Shown here: positions 24,065-31,561 of the stretch, piece by piece | Layout: each line of letters starts with the position of its first letter | How positions within the stretch are numbered: position 1 is the first letter of the stretch | DNA from: DASUBV01 sp035763085 | Lineage (GTDB): Bacteria > Actinomycetota > Actinomycetes > Streptosporangiales > Streptosporangiaceae | Reading direction: 5' to 3' | Length of the DNA stretch: 60,018 bases | NCBI GenBank assembly: GCA_035763085.1 | Contig: DASUBV010000360.1 | Coordinates: forward strand, 1-60,018 | Program-made: the position numbers and the translations under genes | The notes under the pieces: generated by a model | The model's input: only the letters and a program-made list of their open reading frames with translations | Databases searched by the model: none | What the model was told of the DNA's origin: nothing

Positions 24065-25596
24065 CCGCGGTGGCCGCGTCGCTGGCGTCGGCCGCCGTCC
24101 TGGCCGCTGACCTGCGCTGGCTGCGGGTCATGCAGCGCGAGCATTACATCGCCGGCTCGTGCACGGCCGTCGCGCTGCGGTGGGCCGAATGCCGCCCGCC
24201 CAACCAGTACCTGGGCCCCGTGCTGGCCGCGGCCGGGATCGTCGCCCTCGGCGCGTGGCTGCCGGACGTGGCCGCTGGCGGCGCGCTGCTGGCGGCGGCC
24301 TGTGCCGTGGCGTTCCCGGTGGGCCTGCCGCTGGCCGGCTCGCCGCGGCGGCTGGCCTGGACGCCGCGGCTGCGCCGGCTGGCCGCCGTCTGTGTCGCCG
24401 GCCAGGGACTGATGGCCGCCGCCGCGGTGGCCGGGGGACAGCCGGCCGCGATCGGCGCGCTGGCCGTGCTGGTCCCCGCGGTCGTCGATGGCGCCGCGCT
24501 GGTGATGGGCCCGGTCGAGGCGCTGGCGGCCCGGCGCTACCGCGTGGCGGCGCGGGCCAAGCTGGCCCGGGTCGCCCCGCTGGTGATCGGCGTCACCGGG
24601 TCCTACGGGAAGACCTCGGCCAAGAATCATGTCCGCGGCCTGCTCGGCGGCATCTTCGAGGTGGTGGCCAGCCCGGCCAGCTGGAACAACTCGGCGGGCC
24701 TGTGCCGCACCGTCAATGAGTACGTGACCGAGGACACCCGGGTGCTGGTCGCCGAGATGGGCACCTACGGGCCGGGGGAGATCCGCGCGATGTGCGCGTG
24801 GCTGCGGCCGGAGATCGGCGTCATCACGGCGATCGGACCGGTGCACCTGGAGCGGATGAAGACCCTCGACGTGGTGCTGGCCGCCAAGTCCGAGCTGCTC
24901 GACGGGGTCCGCTCGGCCGTCCTGAACACCGATGACGAGCGGCTGGCCCGGCTGGCCGACGCGGCGGGCTGCGCGGAGGTGTGGCGCTGCGGCACGAAAG
25001 GTCAGCCCGGCCTCGACGTGTCGCTGGAGCGCGAGGATGACAGCGTCACGGTCCGGGTCCGGGGCGAGATCGCCGGCTTCCTCGACCCGCAGCCCGGCGT
25101 GCACCTGGGCAACGTGGCGTGCGCGCTGGGCGCGGCCCTGGCCGCGGGCGCGCCGCGGGACAAGGTGCTGGGCCGCCTGTCGGAGCTGGTGGTGCCGGCG
25201 CACCGGGCGGCCACCGGCGTGAGCGACAGCGGGGTTGTGGTGATTGACGACACCTGCAACTCCAACCCGAGCGGGGCGCGGCACGCGCTGGACCTGCTCG
25301 TCCATGCCATCCCGGAACCGGGCCGCCGCGCGGTGATCACGCCGGGCATGGTCGAGCTGGGCCCGGTCCAGGACGCCGAGAACCGGGCCTTCGCCGCCGC
25401 GGTGGCCGGGGCGGGCGCGCAACTGGTGGTGGTCGGCTGGACGAACCGGCGGGCCCTGATGGCGGGTGCCCGCGACGGCGGCGCCGAGGTGATCACCGTC
25501 GCGTCGCGGCCGGCCGCCCGGCACTGGGTGCGGTCGGCGCTGTCGGCGGGCGACGGCGTGCTGTGGGAGAACGACCTGCCTGACCACTATCCGTAG
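24058..25596 (+). CDS. MurF-like Mur ligase with N-terminal membrane region
   Basis: 512 aa from a GTG overlapping the hydrolase gene. Residues 1-160 are hydrophobic, with about five membrane segments and the conserved-looking LRWLRVMQREHYIAGS near residue 20. The ligase part starts at VIGVTGSYGKTSAKNHV (P-loop near residue 182). It continues with EMGTYGPGEI, GPVHLERMKTLDVVLAAK, HLGNVACALGAALA and DDTCNSNPSGARHALDLL, all typical of MurF/MurT-like amide ligases. Mur ligases couple ATP to adding an amino acid or dipeptide. A membrane-bound version beside a Ddl-like enzyme suggests ligation of a dipeptide to a membrane-linked acceptor (inference). It is not the housekeeping murF, which lacks membrane spans and sits among mur genes. 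Confidence 0.88.
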   Translation: MLAAVAASLASAAVLAADLRWLRVMQREHYIAGSCTAVALRWAECRPPNQYLGPVLAAAGIVALGAWLPDVAAGGALLAAACAVAFPVGLPLAGSPRRLAWTPRLRRLAAVCVAGQGLMAAAAVAGGQPAAIGALAVLVPAVVDGAALVMGPVEALAARRYRVAARAKLARVAPLVIGVTGSYGKTSAKNHVRGLLGGIFEVVASPASWNNSAGLCRTVNEYVTEDTRVLVAEMGTYGPGEIRAMCAWLRPEIGVITAIGPVHLERMKTLDVVLAAKSELLDGVRSAVLNTDDERLARLADAAGCAEVWRCGTKGQPGLDVSLEREDDSVTVRVRGEIAGFLDPQPGVHLGNVACALGAALAAGAPRDKVLGRLSELVVPAHRAATGVSDSGVVVIDDTCNSNPSGARHALDLLVHAIPEPGRRAVITPGMVELGPVQDAENRAFAAAVAGAGAQLVVVGWTNRRALMAGARDGGAEVITVASRPAARHWVRSALSAGDGVLWENDLPDHYP

Positions 25597-25642
25597 GCCA
25601 GGCGCAAGGCGGGACCGGGGGACCGGGGATCGGCGGAGTGCA

Positions 25643-26758
25643 GTGGACGACACGGGAACAGCGGGGATCATCTTCGGCGGGCCAGGACCCGAGCACGATG
25701 TCTCGGTGCTGACCGGCCTGCAGGCCGAGCGGTGCCTGACCGCCAGCGGCCGGCCGGTGACCGCCATCTACTGGAGCAAGAACGGCAGCTTCTTCGACGT
25801 CGGGACCGGCCGGGAGGCGGCCAGTTTCCGCGACGGCGTGCCCGGCAGCGCCGAGCCGCTGCTGGCCGCGGTCGGCAGCGAGCGCGGCTTCAGCCGGCAC
25901 CGCCGGCTGGGGCGGCCGGCCCTGGTCCCGCTGACCGCGCTGGTGGTGTGCTGCCACGGCGCGCCGGGGGAGTGCGGCCGGCTGCAGGGCCTGCTCGACC
26001 TGATGGGCGTGCCCTATACCGGGCCGGGCCAGGCGGGCGCAGCCCTGGCCATGGACAAGCTGGCCTTCGCCGCGGTGGCCGAGCGGGCCGGGGTGCCGGC
26101 CATCCCGCGGGTGGACCTCGCCACCGTGTCCGGCCCGGAACTGGACGCGCTCGGGCAGCCGCTGGTCGTCAAGCCCCGGTTCGGCGGGTCATCAATCGGC
26201 GTGGAACTGGTTGATGACCCCCGCAGTGCGCGGGACCTGGCCGCGGCCAGCCCGCTGTATGCCGCCGGGGCGCTGGCCGAGCCGTTCCTCAAGGGCTGGC
26301 ATGACGTCAGCATCGCCCTGCGCACCTGGCCGGAGCGCCAGCTGTCGGCCATCGAGCGGCCCATCGGGCGGTCCGGCCCGCTGCTGTCCTACCTGGACAA
26401 GTACGTGCCGGACGAGGGCATGGCGGGCGCGGCCCGGGAGCTGCCCGCCGACCTGGCCTCCGATGTCGCCGCCACGGTGGCCGGGCACGCCCGCACCATC
26501 ATGACGGCGGCCGGGGTCCGCGGCGTGGCCCGGCTGGACTTCATGACCGACGGGGCCAACGTGCTGGTCAACGAGCTCAACACCATCCCCGGCTCGCTGG
26601 CCCGGTACCTGTGGATCAGCCCCGAGATCCCGTTCTCCCGGCTGCTGGGCGACCTGCTCGACGAGGCGGTGGCGCAGCCGTCCTACCGGCCGGTCCTGGC
26701 CGGCGCGGACGGTCACCTGCTGCACGACGCCGCGTCGGTGGCCGCCAAGCTGGCCTAA
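25643..26758 (+). CDS. D-alanine-D-alanine ligase-like ATP-grasp enzyme
   Basis: 371 aa from a GTG. GGPGPEHDVSVLTG matches the Ddl N-terminal motif, and CHGAPGECGRLQGLLDLMG with PYTGPG matches its second motif, with Cys where Ddl normally has Asp (GEDG). VVKPRFGGSSIGV is the ATP-grasp loop, and DFMTDGANVLVNELNTIPGS holds the Mg-binding Asp, Glu and Asn. It should join two amino acids, classically two D-alanines. Altered residues leave the second substrate open. It follows the MurF-like gene by 46 bp, and its stop overlaps the convergent rhamnulokinase stop by four bases. Confidence 0.87.
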   Translation: MDDTGTAGIIFGGPGPEHDVSVLTGLQAERCLTASGRPVTAIYWSKNGSFFDVGTGREAASFRDGVPGSAEPLLAAVGSERGFSRHRRLGRPALVPLTALVVCCHGAPGECGRLQGLLDLMGVPYTGPGQAGAALAMDKLAFAAVAERAGVPAIPRVDLATVSGPELDALGQPLVVKPRFGGSSIGVELVDDPRSARDLAAASPLYAAGALAEPFLKGWHDVSIALRTWPERQLSAIERPIGRSGPLLSYLDKYVPDEGMAGAARELPADLASDVAATVAGHARTIMTAAGVRGVARLDFMTDGANVLVNELNTIPGSLARYLWISPEIPFSRLLGDLLDEAVAQPSYRPVLAGADGHLLHDAASVAAKLA

Positions 26759-28218
26759 GACAGGCGGGCGGCGGCGCGCCGCCAGGGGGCGGTGTTGCCG
26801 GACGGCTCGTAACGGCGCAGTTCCTGGCTGGCGCTGACCAGGGCGCGCATGCCATCCAGGTCGGCCGGGGCCGCACCCAGGGCGCGGGCCTGGACCAGGA
26901 TGTTGCCGATCGCCGTCGCCTCGGCCGGGCCGGCCACCACGGGCAGGCCGCAGGCGTCGGCGGTGAGCTGGCACAGCAGCTCATTGCGCGAGCCGCCGCC
27001 GACCACGTGCACCGTGTCCACGGCCTGGCCGGATAGTTCCTGCGCATCAATGATGGCCCGCCGGTAAGCCAGCGCCAGGCTGTCCAGGATGCACCGGGTC
27101 AGCTCGGCCGGGCCGTCCGGCACGGCCTGGCCGTGAGCCTGGCACGCCGCAGTGATCCGGCCGGGCATGTCGCCGGGCGGCAGGAAGACGGGGTCGTCGG
27201 GGTCGATGACGAAGCTCAGCGCCGGTACCTGCGCGGCCTGTGCAGCCAGCTCGGCGGGATCGGCCGCCAGCCCGGCCTGTGACCAGCTCCGCACGCACTC
27301 CTGCAATAGCCACAGGCCCATCACGTTGCGCAGGTAGCGGACGGTGCCGTCGATGCCGGCCTCATTGGTGAAGTTGGCCCGCATGCTGGCGGCTGACAGT
27401 ACCGGCGTGCTCAGCTCCAGGCCGACCAGCGACCAGGTACCGCACGACACGTAGCCGAACCGGGCTCCGCGGGCGGGCACGGCGGCCACGGCCGAGGCGG
27501 TGTCGTGCGAGCCGACGGCGGTCACCGGCAGCGGCGCGGCCAGGCCGAGCGCGGCGGCGACCTCGGGCCGCACCGGCCCGAGCTGCTCGCCTGGCCGCCG
27601 CAGTGGCGGGAACAGTGACCGGCGCAGCCCGGCCCGCTCGATCAGCGGCCAGGCCCAGTCCTGCGTCCGGGCGTCGAGCAGCTGCGTGGTGGAGGCGTTG
27701 GTCAGCTCCGCGCCGGGCTGGCCGGTCAGCCAGTAGCCGAGCAGGTCGGGGATGAGCAGCAGGGTAGCCGCCGCGTCCAGCTGCGCTGTCCCGGTCGCGG
27801 CGGCCAGCTGGAAGATCGTGTTGAACGGGAGCAGCTGGGTGCCGGTGATCTCATACAGCTGCGCCGCCGTGGCCACCGCGGCGAACCGGTCCGCGACGCC
27901 GGCCGTGCGCTCGTCGCGGTAGTGCACCGGGTTGCCCAGCAGCGACCCGTCCGGCCCGAGCAGGCCGAAGTCCACCCCCCAGGTGTCGACCCCGGCGCTG
28001 GCCAGGTCGAAGTCGCGGGCCGCGGCGCGCAGCCCGGCCAGCACGCTGTCATACAGGGCCAGGATGTCCCAGTGCAGCGTGTCCAGCAGCCGGACCGGGG
28101 TGTTGGCGAACCGGTGCACCTGGTGCAGGTCCAGCTGCCCGGGCCCGGCCCGGCCGACGATGACCCGGCCGCCGGACGCGCCCAGGTCCGCGGCGGCGAC
28201 CGCGACGGGGCTGGTCAT
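26755..28218 (-). CDS. rhaB: L-rhamnulokinase
   Basis: 487 aa FGGY-family kinase. AAADLGASGGRVIVG at the N-terminus is the ATP-phosphate site typical of rhamnulokinase. GVDTWGVDFGLLGPDG, VHYRDERT, TGTQLLPFNTIFQL, VGSHDTASAVAAVPA and HVVGGGSRNELLCQL follow in family order. It phosphorylates L-rhamnulose to L-rhamnulose 1-phosphate in the cytoplasm. Its ATG overlaps the stop of the aldolase-dehydrogenase gene (ATGA at 28218-28215), and it is the last gene of the operon. Confidence 0.95.
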   Translation of the reverse strand: MTSPVAVAAADLGASGGRVIVGRAGPGQLDLHQVHRFANTPVRLLDTLHWDILALYDSVLAGLRAAARDFDLASAGVDTWGVDFGLLGPDGSLLGNPVHYRDERTAGVADRFAAVATAAQLYEITGTQLLPFNTIFQLAAATGTAQLDAAATLLLIPDLLGYWLTGQPGAELTNASTTQLLDARTQDWAWPLIERAGLRRSLFPPLRRPGEQLGPVRPEVAAALGLAAPLPVTAVGSHDTASAVAAVPARGARFGYVSCGTWSLVGLELSTPVLSAASMRANFTNEAGIDGTVRYLRNVMGLWLLQECVRSWSQAGLAADPAELAAQAAQVPALSFVIDPDDPVFLPPGDMPGRITAACQAHGQAVPDGPAELTRCILDSLALAYRRAIIDAQELSGQAVDTVHVVGGGSRNELLCQLTADACGLPVVAGPAEATAIGNILVQARALGAAPADLDGMRALVSASQELRRYEPSGNTAPWRRAAARLS

Positions 28219-30260
28219 CGCAGGAATGCGGCGGCCACGCCGCCGTCGACCGGGATGAGCAGGCCAGTGGTGAGCGACAGCTCGCCCGCGGTCAGCGCGA
28301 TGACCGCGGCCGCGACGTGCCCGGGCAGCACCTCGCGCTTGAGCAGCGTGCGCTGGGCGTAGAACGCGCCGAGTTCCGACTCGGGGACCCCGTAGACGGC
28401 GGCCCGGCTGGCGCCCCAGCCGCCGGCGAAGATGCCCGAGCCGCGGACCACGCCGTCCGGGTTGATGCCGTTGACCCGGATCCCGGCCTCGCCCAGCTCG
28501 GCGGCGAGCAGCCGGACCTGGTGCGCCTGATCGGCCTTGGCGGCGCCGTAGGCGACGTTGCTGGGGCCGGCGAAGACCGCGTTCTTGCTGCAGATGTAGA
28601 TGATGTCGCCGCCCATGCCCTGCGCCCGCAGCAGCGCGGCAGCCGATCGCGAGACCAGGAACGAGCCGCGGGCCATCACGGTGTGCTGCAGGTCCCAGTC
28701 GGCGGCGGTGGTCTGCGCCAGCGGCTTGGAGATCGACAGGCCGGCGTTGTTCACCACCAGGTCCACGCCTCCGAAAGCCAGCGCCGCGGCCGCGAACGCG
28801 GCGGCGATGCCGCCCTCGTCGGTGACGTCGACGGTCACGGCGGCCGCCACGTCGGCCGAGCCGAGCCCGGCGGCCACCGTCCCGGCCGCCTCGGCGTCGC
28901 GGTCGGCGACCACGACGCAGGCGCCCTCGGCGGTCAGCCGCTGCGCGGTGGCCTTGCCGATGCCCGACCCGCCGCCGGTGACCAGCGCGATCCGGCCGGC
29001 CAGCGGCCGGGGCCTGGGTCGCCGGGCGAGCTTGGCCTCCTCCAGCGCCCAGTACTCGATCCGGAACTTCTCCGCCTCGCTGATGGGGGCATACGACGAG
29101 ACGGACTCGGCGCCGCGCATCACGTTGATGGCGTTGACGTAGAACTCGCCGGCCACCCGGGCGGTCTGCTTGTCGGCGCCGAAGCTGAACATCCCGATGC
29201 CGGGCACCAGCACGATGGCCGGGTCGGCGCCGCGCATCGGCGGCGAGTCCGGCGTCGCGTGCCGCTCGTAGTAACCGCGGTACGACTCCCGGTAGACCGC
29301 GTGCAGCTCGCCCAGCCGGGCCGTCACCTCCTCCAGCGGCGCGGCGGGCGGCAGGTCCAGGACCAGCGGCGCGACCTTGGTGCGCAGGAAGTGATCGGGG
29401 CAGGAGGTGCCCAGCGCGGCCAGCTCCGGGTGCCGGGCCGCGGCCAGGAAGTCGAGCACCACGCCGGAGTCGGTGAAGTGGCCGACCTGGCGCCGGTCGG
29501 CGGAGGCCAGGCCGCGCAGCACCGGGGCGAGCTCGGCGGCGCGGGCCCGGCGCTGCGCGCCGGGCAGCGGCCGGAACTGCTCGACGACCGGCCCGAGCGG
29601 ATCCGGGCGGCCGTGCTCGTCGAGGTAGCGCTGCGCGGTCTGGATGATCTCCAGCGAGTTCGCCTCGCACCCGGTACTGGTCGCGCCCCAGGCGGTGATC
29701 CCGTGGCCGCCCAGGATCACGCCGATGGCCTGCGGGTTCTCCCGGTGCACTGCGGCGACGTCGAGGCCGAGCTGGAAGCCGGGCCGCCGCCACGGCACCC
29801 ACGCGACCCGGTCGCCGAAGCAGTCGCGGGTCAGCTTCTCGCCGTCGGCGGCGGTGGCGAAGGCGATGCCGGCGTCGGGATGCAGGTGGTCCACGTGCGC
29901 GGCGTCGACCAGGCCGTGCATGGCGGTATCGATCGAAGGTGCCGCGCCGCCCTTGCCGTGCAGGCAGTAGTCGAAGGCGGCCACCATCTCGTCCTCCCGG
30001 TCCACGCCGGGATACACCCCGGTGAGGGCGCGAAGCCGGTCCAGGCGCAGCACGGCGAGGCCGCTGGCGGTCAGCGTGCCGAGGTCGCCGCCCGACCCCT
30101 TGACCCACAGCACCTCGGCCGGGGTGCCGGTGACCGGGTCGGTGATGGTGCCCTTGGCTGACGCGTTCCCGCCGGCGTAGTTGGTGTTCCGCGGGTCGGA
30201 GCCCAGCCGGTTGCTGCGCGCGAGCAGGTCGGTGACCTCAGCGGGTGCCTGCGTGTCCAT
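28215..30260 (-). CDS. rhaEW: Bifunctional rhamnulose-1-phosphate aldolase / lactaldehyde dehydrogenase
   Basis: 681 aa from an ATG at 30260. Residues 1-400 are a class II aldolase: VKGSGGDLGTLTASGLAVL, HVDHLHPDAGIAFATA and LGGHGITAWG hold the metal histidines. From about residue 425 an SDR domain follows, with ALVTGGGSGIGKATAQ, LVVNNAGLS and YGAAKADQ. This is the RhaEW-type fusion, in which the aldolase makes dihydroxyacetone phosphate and L-lactaldehyde and the SDR oxidises the aldehyde to L-lactate. Fusion avoids release of a reactive aldehyde. The rhamnose isomerase gene is 134 bp upstream. Confidence 0.93.
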   Translation of the reverse strand: MDTQAPAEVTDLLARSNRLGSDPRNTNYAGGNASAKGTITDPVTGTPAEVLWVKGSGGDLGTLTASGLAVLRLDRLRALTGVYPGVDREDEMVAAFDYCLHGKGGAAPSIDTAMHGLVDAAHVDHLHPDAGIAFATAADGEKLTRDCFGDRVAWVPWRRPGFQLGLDVAAVHRENPQAIGVILGGHGITAWGATSTGCEANSLEIIQTAQRYLDEHGRPDPLGPVVEQFRPLPGAQRRARAAELAPVLRGLASADRRQVGHFTDSGVVLDFLAAARHPELAALGTSCPDHFLRTKVAPLVLDLPPAAPLEEVTARLGELHAVYRESYRGYYERHATPDSPPMRGADPAIVLVPGIGMFSFGADKQTARVAGEFYVNAINVMRGAESVSSYAPISEAEKFRIEYWALEEAKLARRPRPRPLAGRIALVTGGGSGIGKATAQRLTAEGACVVVADRDAEAAGTVAAGLGSADVAAAVTVDVTDEGGIAAAFAAAALAFGGVDLVVNNAGLSISKPLAQTTAADWDLQHTVMARGSFLVSRSAAALLRAQGMGGDIIYICSKNAVFAGPSNVAYGAAKADQAHQVRLLAAELGEAGIRVNGINPDGVVRGSGIFAGGWGASRAAVYGVPESELGAFYAQRTLLKREVLPGHVAAAVIALTAGELSLTTGLLIPVDGGVAAAFLR

Positions 30261-30394
30261 GCGTGTCCTTCGTCGTCGGCGGCCGGGGCGGCCCGTGCGG
30301 GTCATTTGCGGTCGGAGGTACTGATCTGATCGGAGGGGCAGGTGGGATCAGCGAGGCATCATGAGACGCGATAGCGCGGGGCCCGGGCCGGTGC

Positions 30395-31561
30395 CTAGCT
30401 GTCCCAGCTGGCGGGGGTGCCGCCGATCCGCTCGGCGGTGATCTTGTCCTGGTAGCCGGACCGGTGATACGCGCCGACCGGGTCGGGGTCCAGGCCCATC
30501 TCGGTCCGCAGGTCCGCCAGCAGCGGCCGGACATCGGTGTTGTAGGCATCCATCAGCACGGCGTGCGCGCCCAGCACATCCTGGCCCCGCTGCGCAGCGG
30601 CCAGCGCGTCACCGTCGACCAGCAGCGCCTTCGCCGCGGCCTCCTGCACGTTCATGACCGACCGGATCTGCGCCGGGATCTTCGGCTCGATGTTGTGACA
30701 CTGATCCAGCATGAACGCCACCCCCCCGGCCGCGCCCAGCGCCCCCGCCGCCGCCACCTCGTGCAGGATCCGGAACAGCTGGAACGGGTCCGCGGCCCCC
30801 GCCATCAGGTCATCATCCGCGTAGAACCGGGAATTGAAGTCAAACCCGCCCAGCCGCCCCGCCCGCAGCAGCACCGCCACGATGAACTCGATATTGGTCC
30901 CCGGCGCATGATGCCCGGTATCCACCACCACCTGAGCCCGGTCACCCAGCGCCACGCAGTGACCCAGCGCCGTCCCCCAGTCCGGCACGTCCGTGGCGTA
31001 AAACGACGGCTCGAACAGCTTGTACTCCAGCAGCAGCCGCTGCCCGCCCCCCAGCCGCCCGTACACCTCCGCCAGGCACCCGGCCAGCCGGTCCTGCCGC
31101 CCGGCGATGTCGTCCTGCCCCGGATAGTTCGTGCCGTCAGCAAACCACAGCTTCAGATCCGCCGACCCGGTGGCGTCCATGATGTCCACGCACTCCACCA
31201 GATGCGCCACCGCCTTCGCCCGGACCTTCGCATCCGGATGACACACGCTGCCCAGCATGAAATCCGGATCCTGGAAGGTGTTGGAGTTGACCGTGCCGAT
31301 GGCCACCCCGGCCGCCTTCGCGTGCGCGGCGAGGTCGGCGTAGTCGTCGACCTTGTCCCAGGGAATGTGCACGGCGACCGACGGGGCGGCGCCGGTGAAG
31401 GCATGCACCTGCGCGGCGTCGTCGATCTTCTCGTAGGGCGTGCGCGGGACACCGGGCTGGGCGAAGACCTTGAACCTCGTCCCGGAGTTGCCGTAGGCCC
31501 AGGACGGCACCTCGATGCGCAGGTCCCGCAGCGCGGCCTTCACCGCCGTCAGGTCAGGCAT
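30395..31561 (-). CDS. rhaI: L-rhamnose isomerase (RhaI type)
   Basis: 388 aa from an ATG at 31561, overlapping the end of the rhamnosidase gene by 8 bp. AWRPSWAYG-like sequence near the start reads EVPSWAYGNSGTRFKVF. Later VDTGHHAPGTNIEFIVA, GGFDFNSRFYADDDLMAG and DQCHNIEPKIPA supply metal-binding His, Asp and Glu. It interconverts L-rhamnose and L-rhamnulose. The middle (plus-strand 30720-31260) uses G-ending codons such as GGG and GCG far more than its flanks, which suggests a recombined segment. Confidence 0.93.
   Translation of the reverse strand: MPDLTAVKAALRDLRIEVPSWAYGNSGTRFKVFAQPGVPRTPYEKIDDAAQVHAFTGAAPSVAVHIPWDKVDDYADLAAHAKAAGVAIGTVNSNTFQDPDFMLGSVCHPDAKVRAKAVAHLVECVDIMDATGSADLKLWFADGTNYPGQDDIAGRQDRLAGCLAEVYGRLGGGQRLLLEYKLFEPSFYATDVPDWGTALGHCVALGDRAQVVVDTGHHAPGTNIEFIVAVLLRAGRLGGFDFNSRFYADDDLMAGAADPFQLFRILHEVAAAGALGAAGGVAFMLDQCHNIEPKIPAQIRSVMNVQEAAAKALLVDGDALAAAQRGQDVLGAHAVLMDAYNTDVRPLLADLRTEMGLDPDPVGAYHRSGYQDKITAERIGGTPASWDS

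Noticed and set aside
23303..26758. Vancomycin-type resistance cluster
   Set aside because: No vanH, vanX or vanR/S homologue; the ligase is next to a MurF-like membrane protein instead.
28317..30161. 614-codon open frame on the plus strand
   Set aside because: It is antisense to the well-supported rhaEW gene, and its translation is low-complexity Arg/Gly/His.
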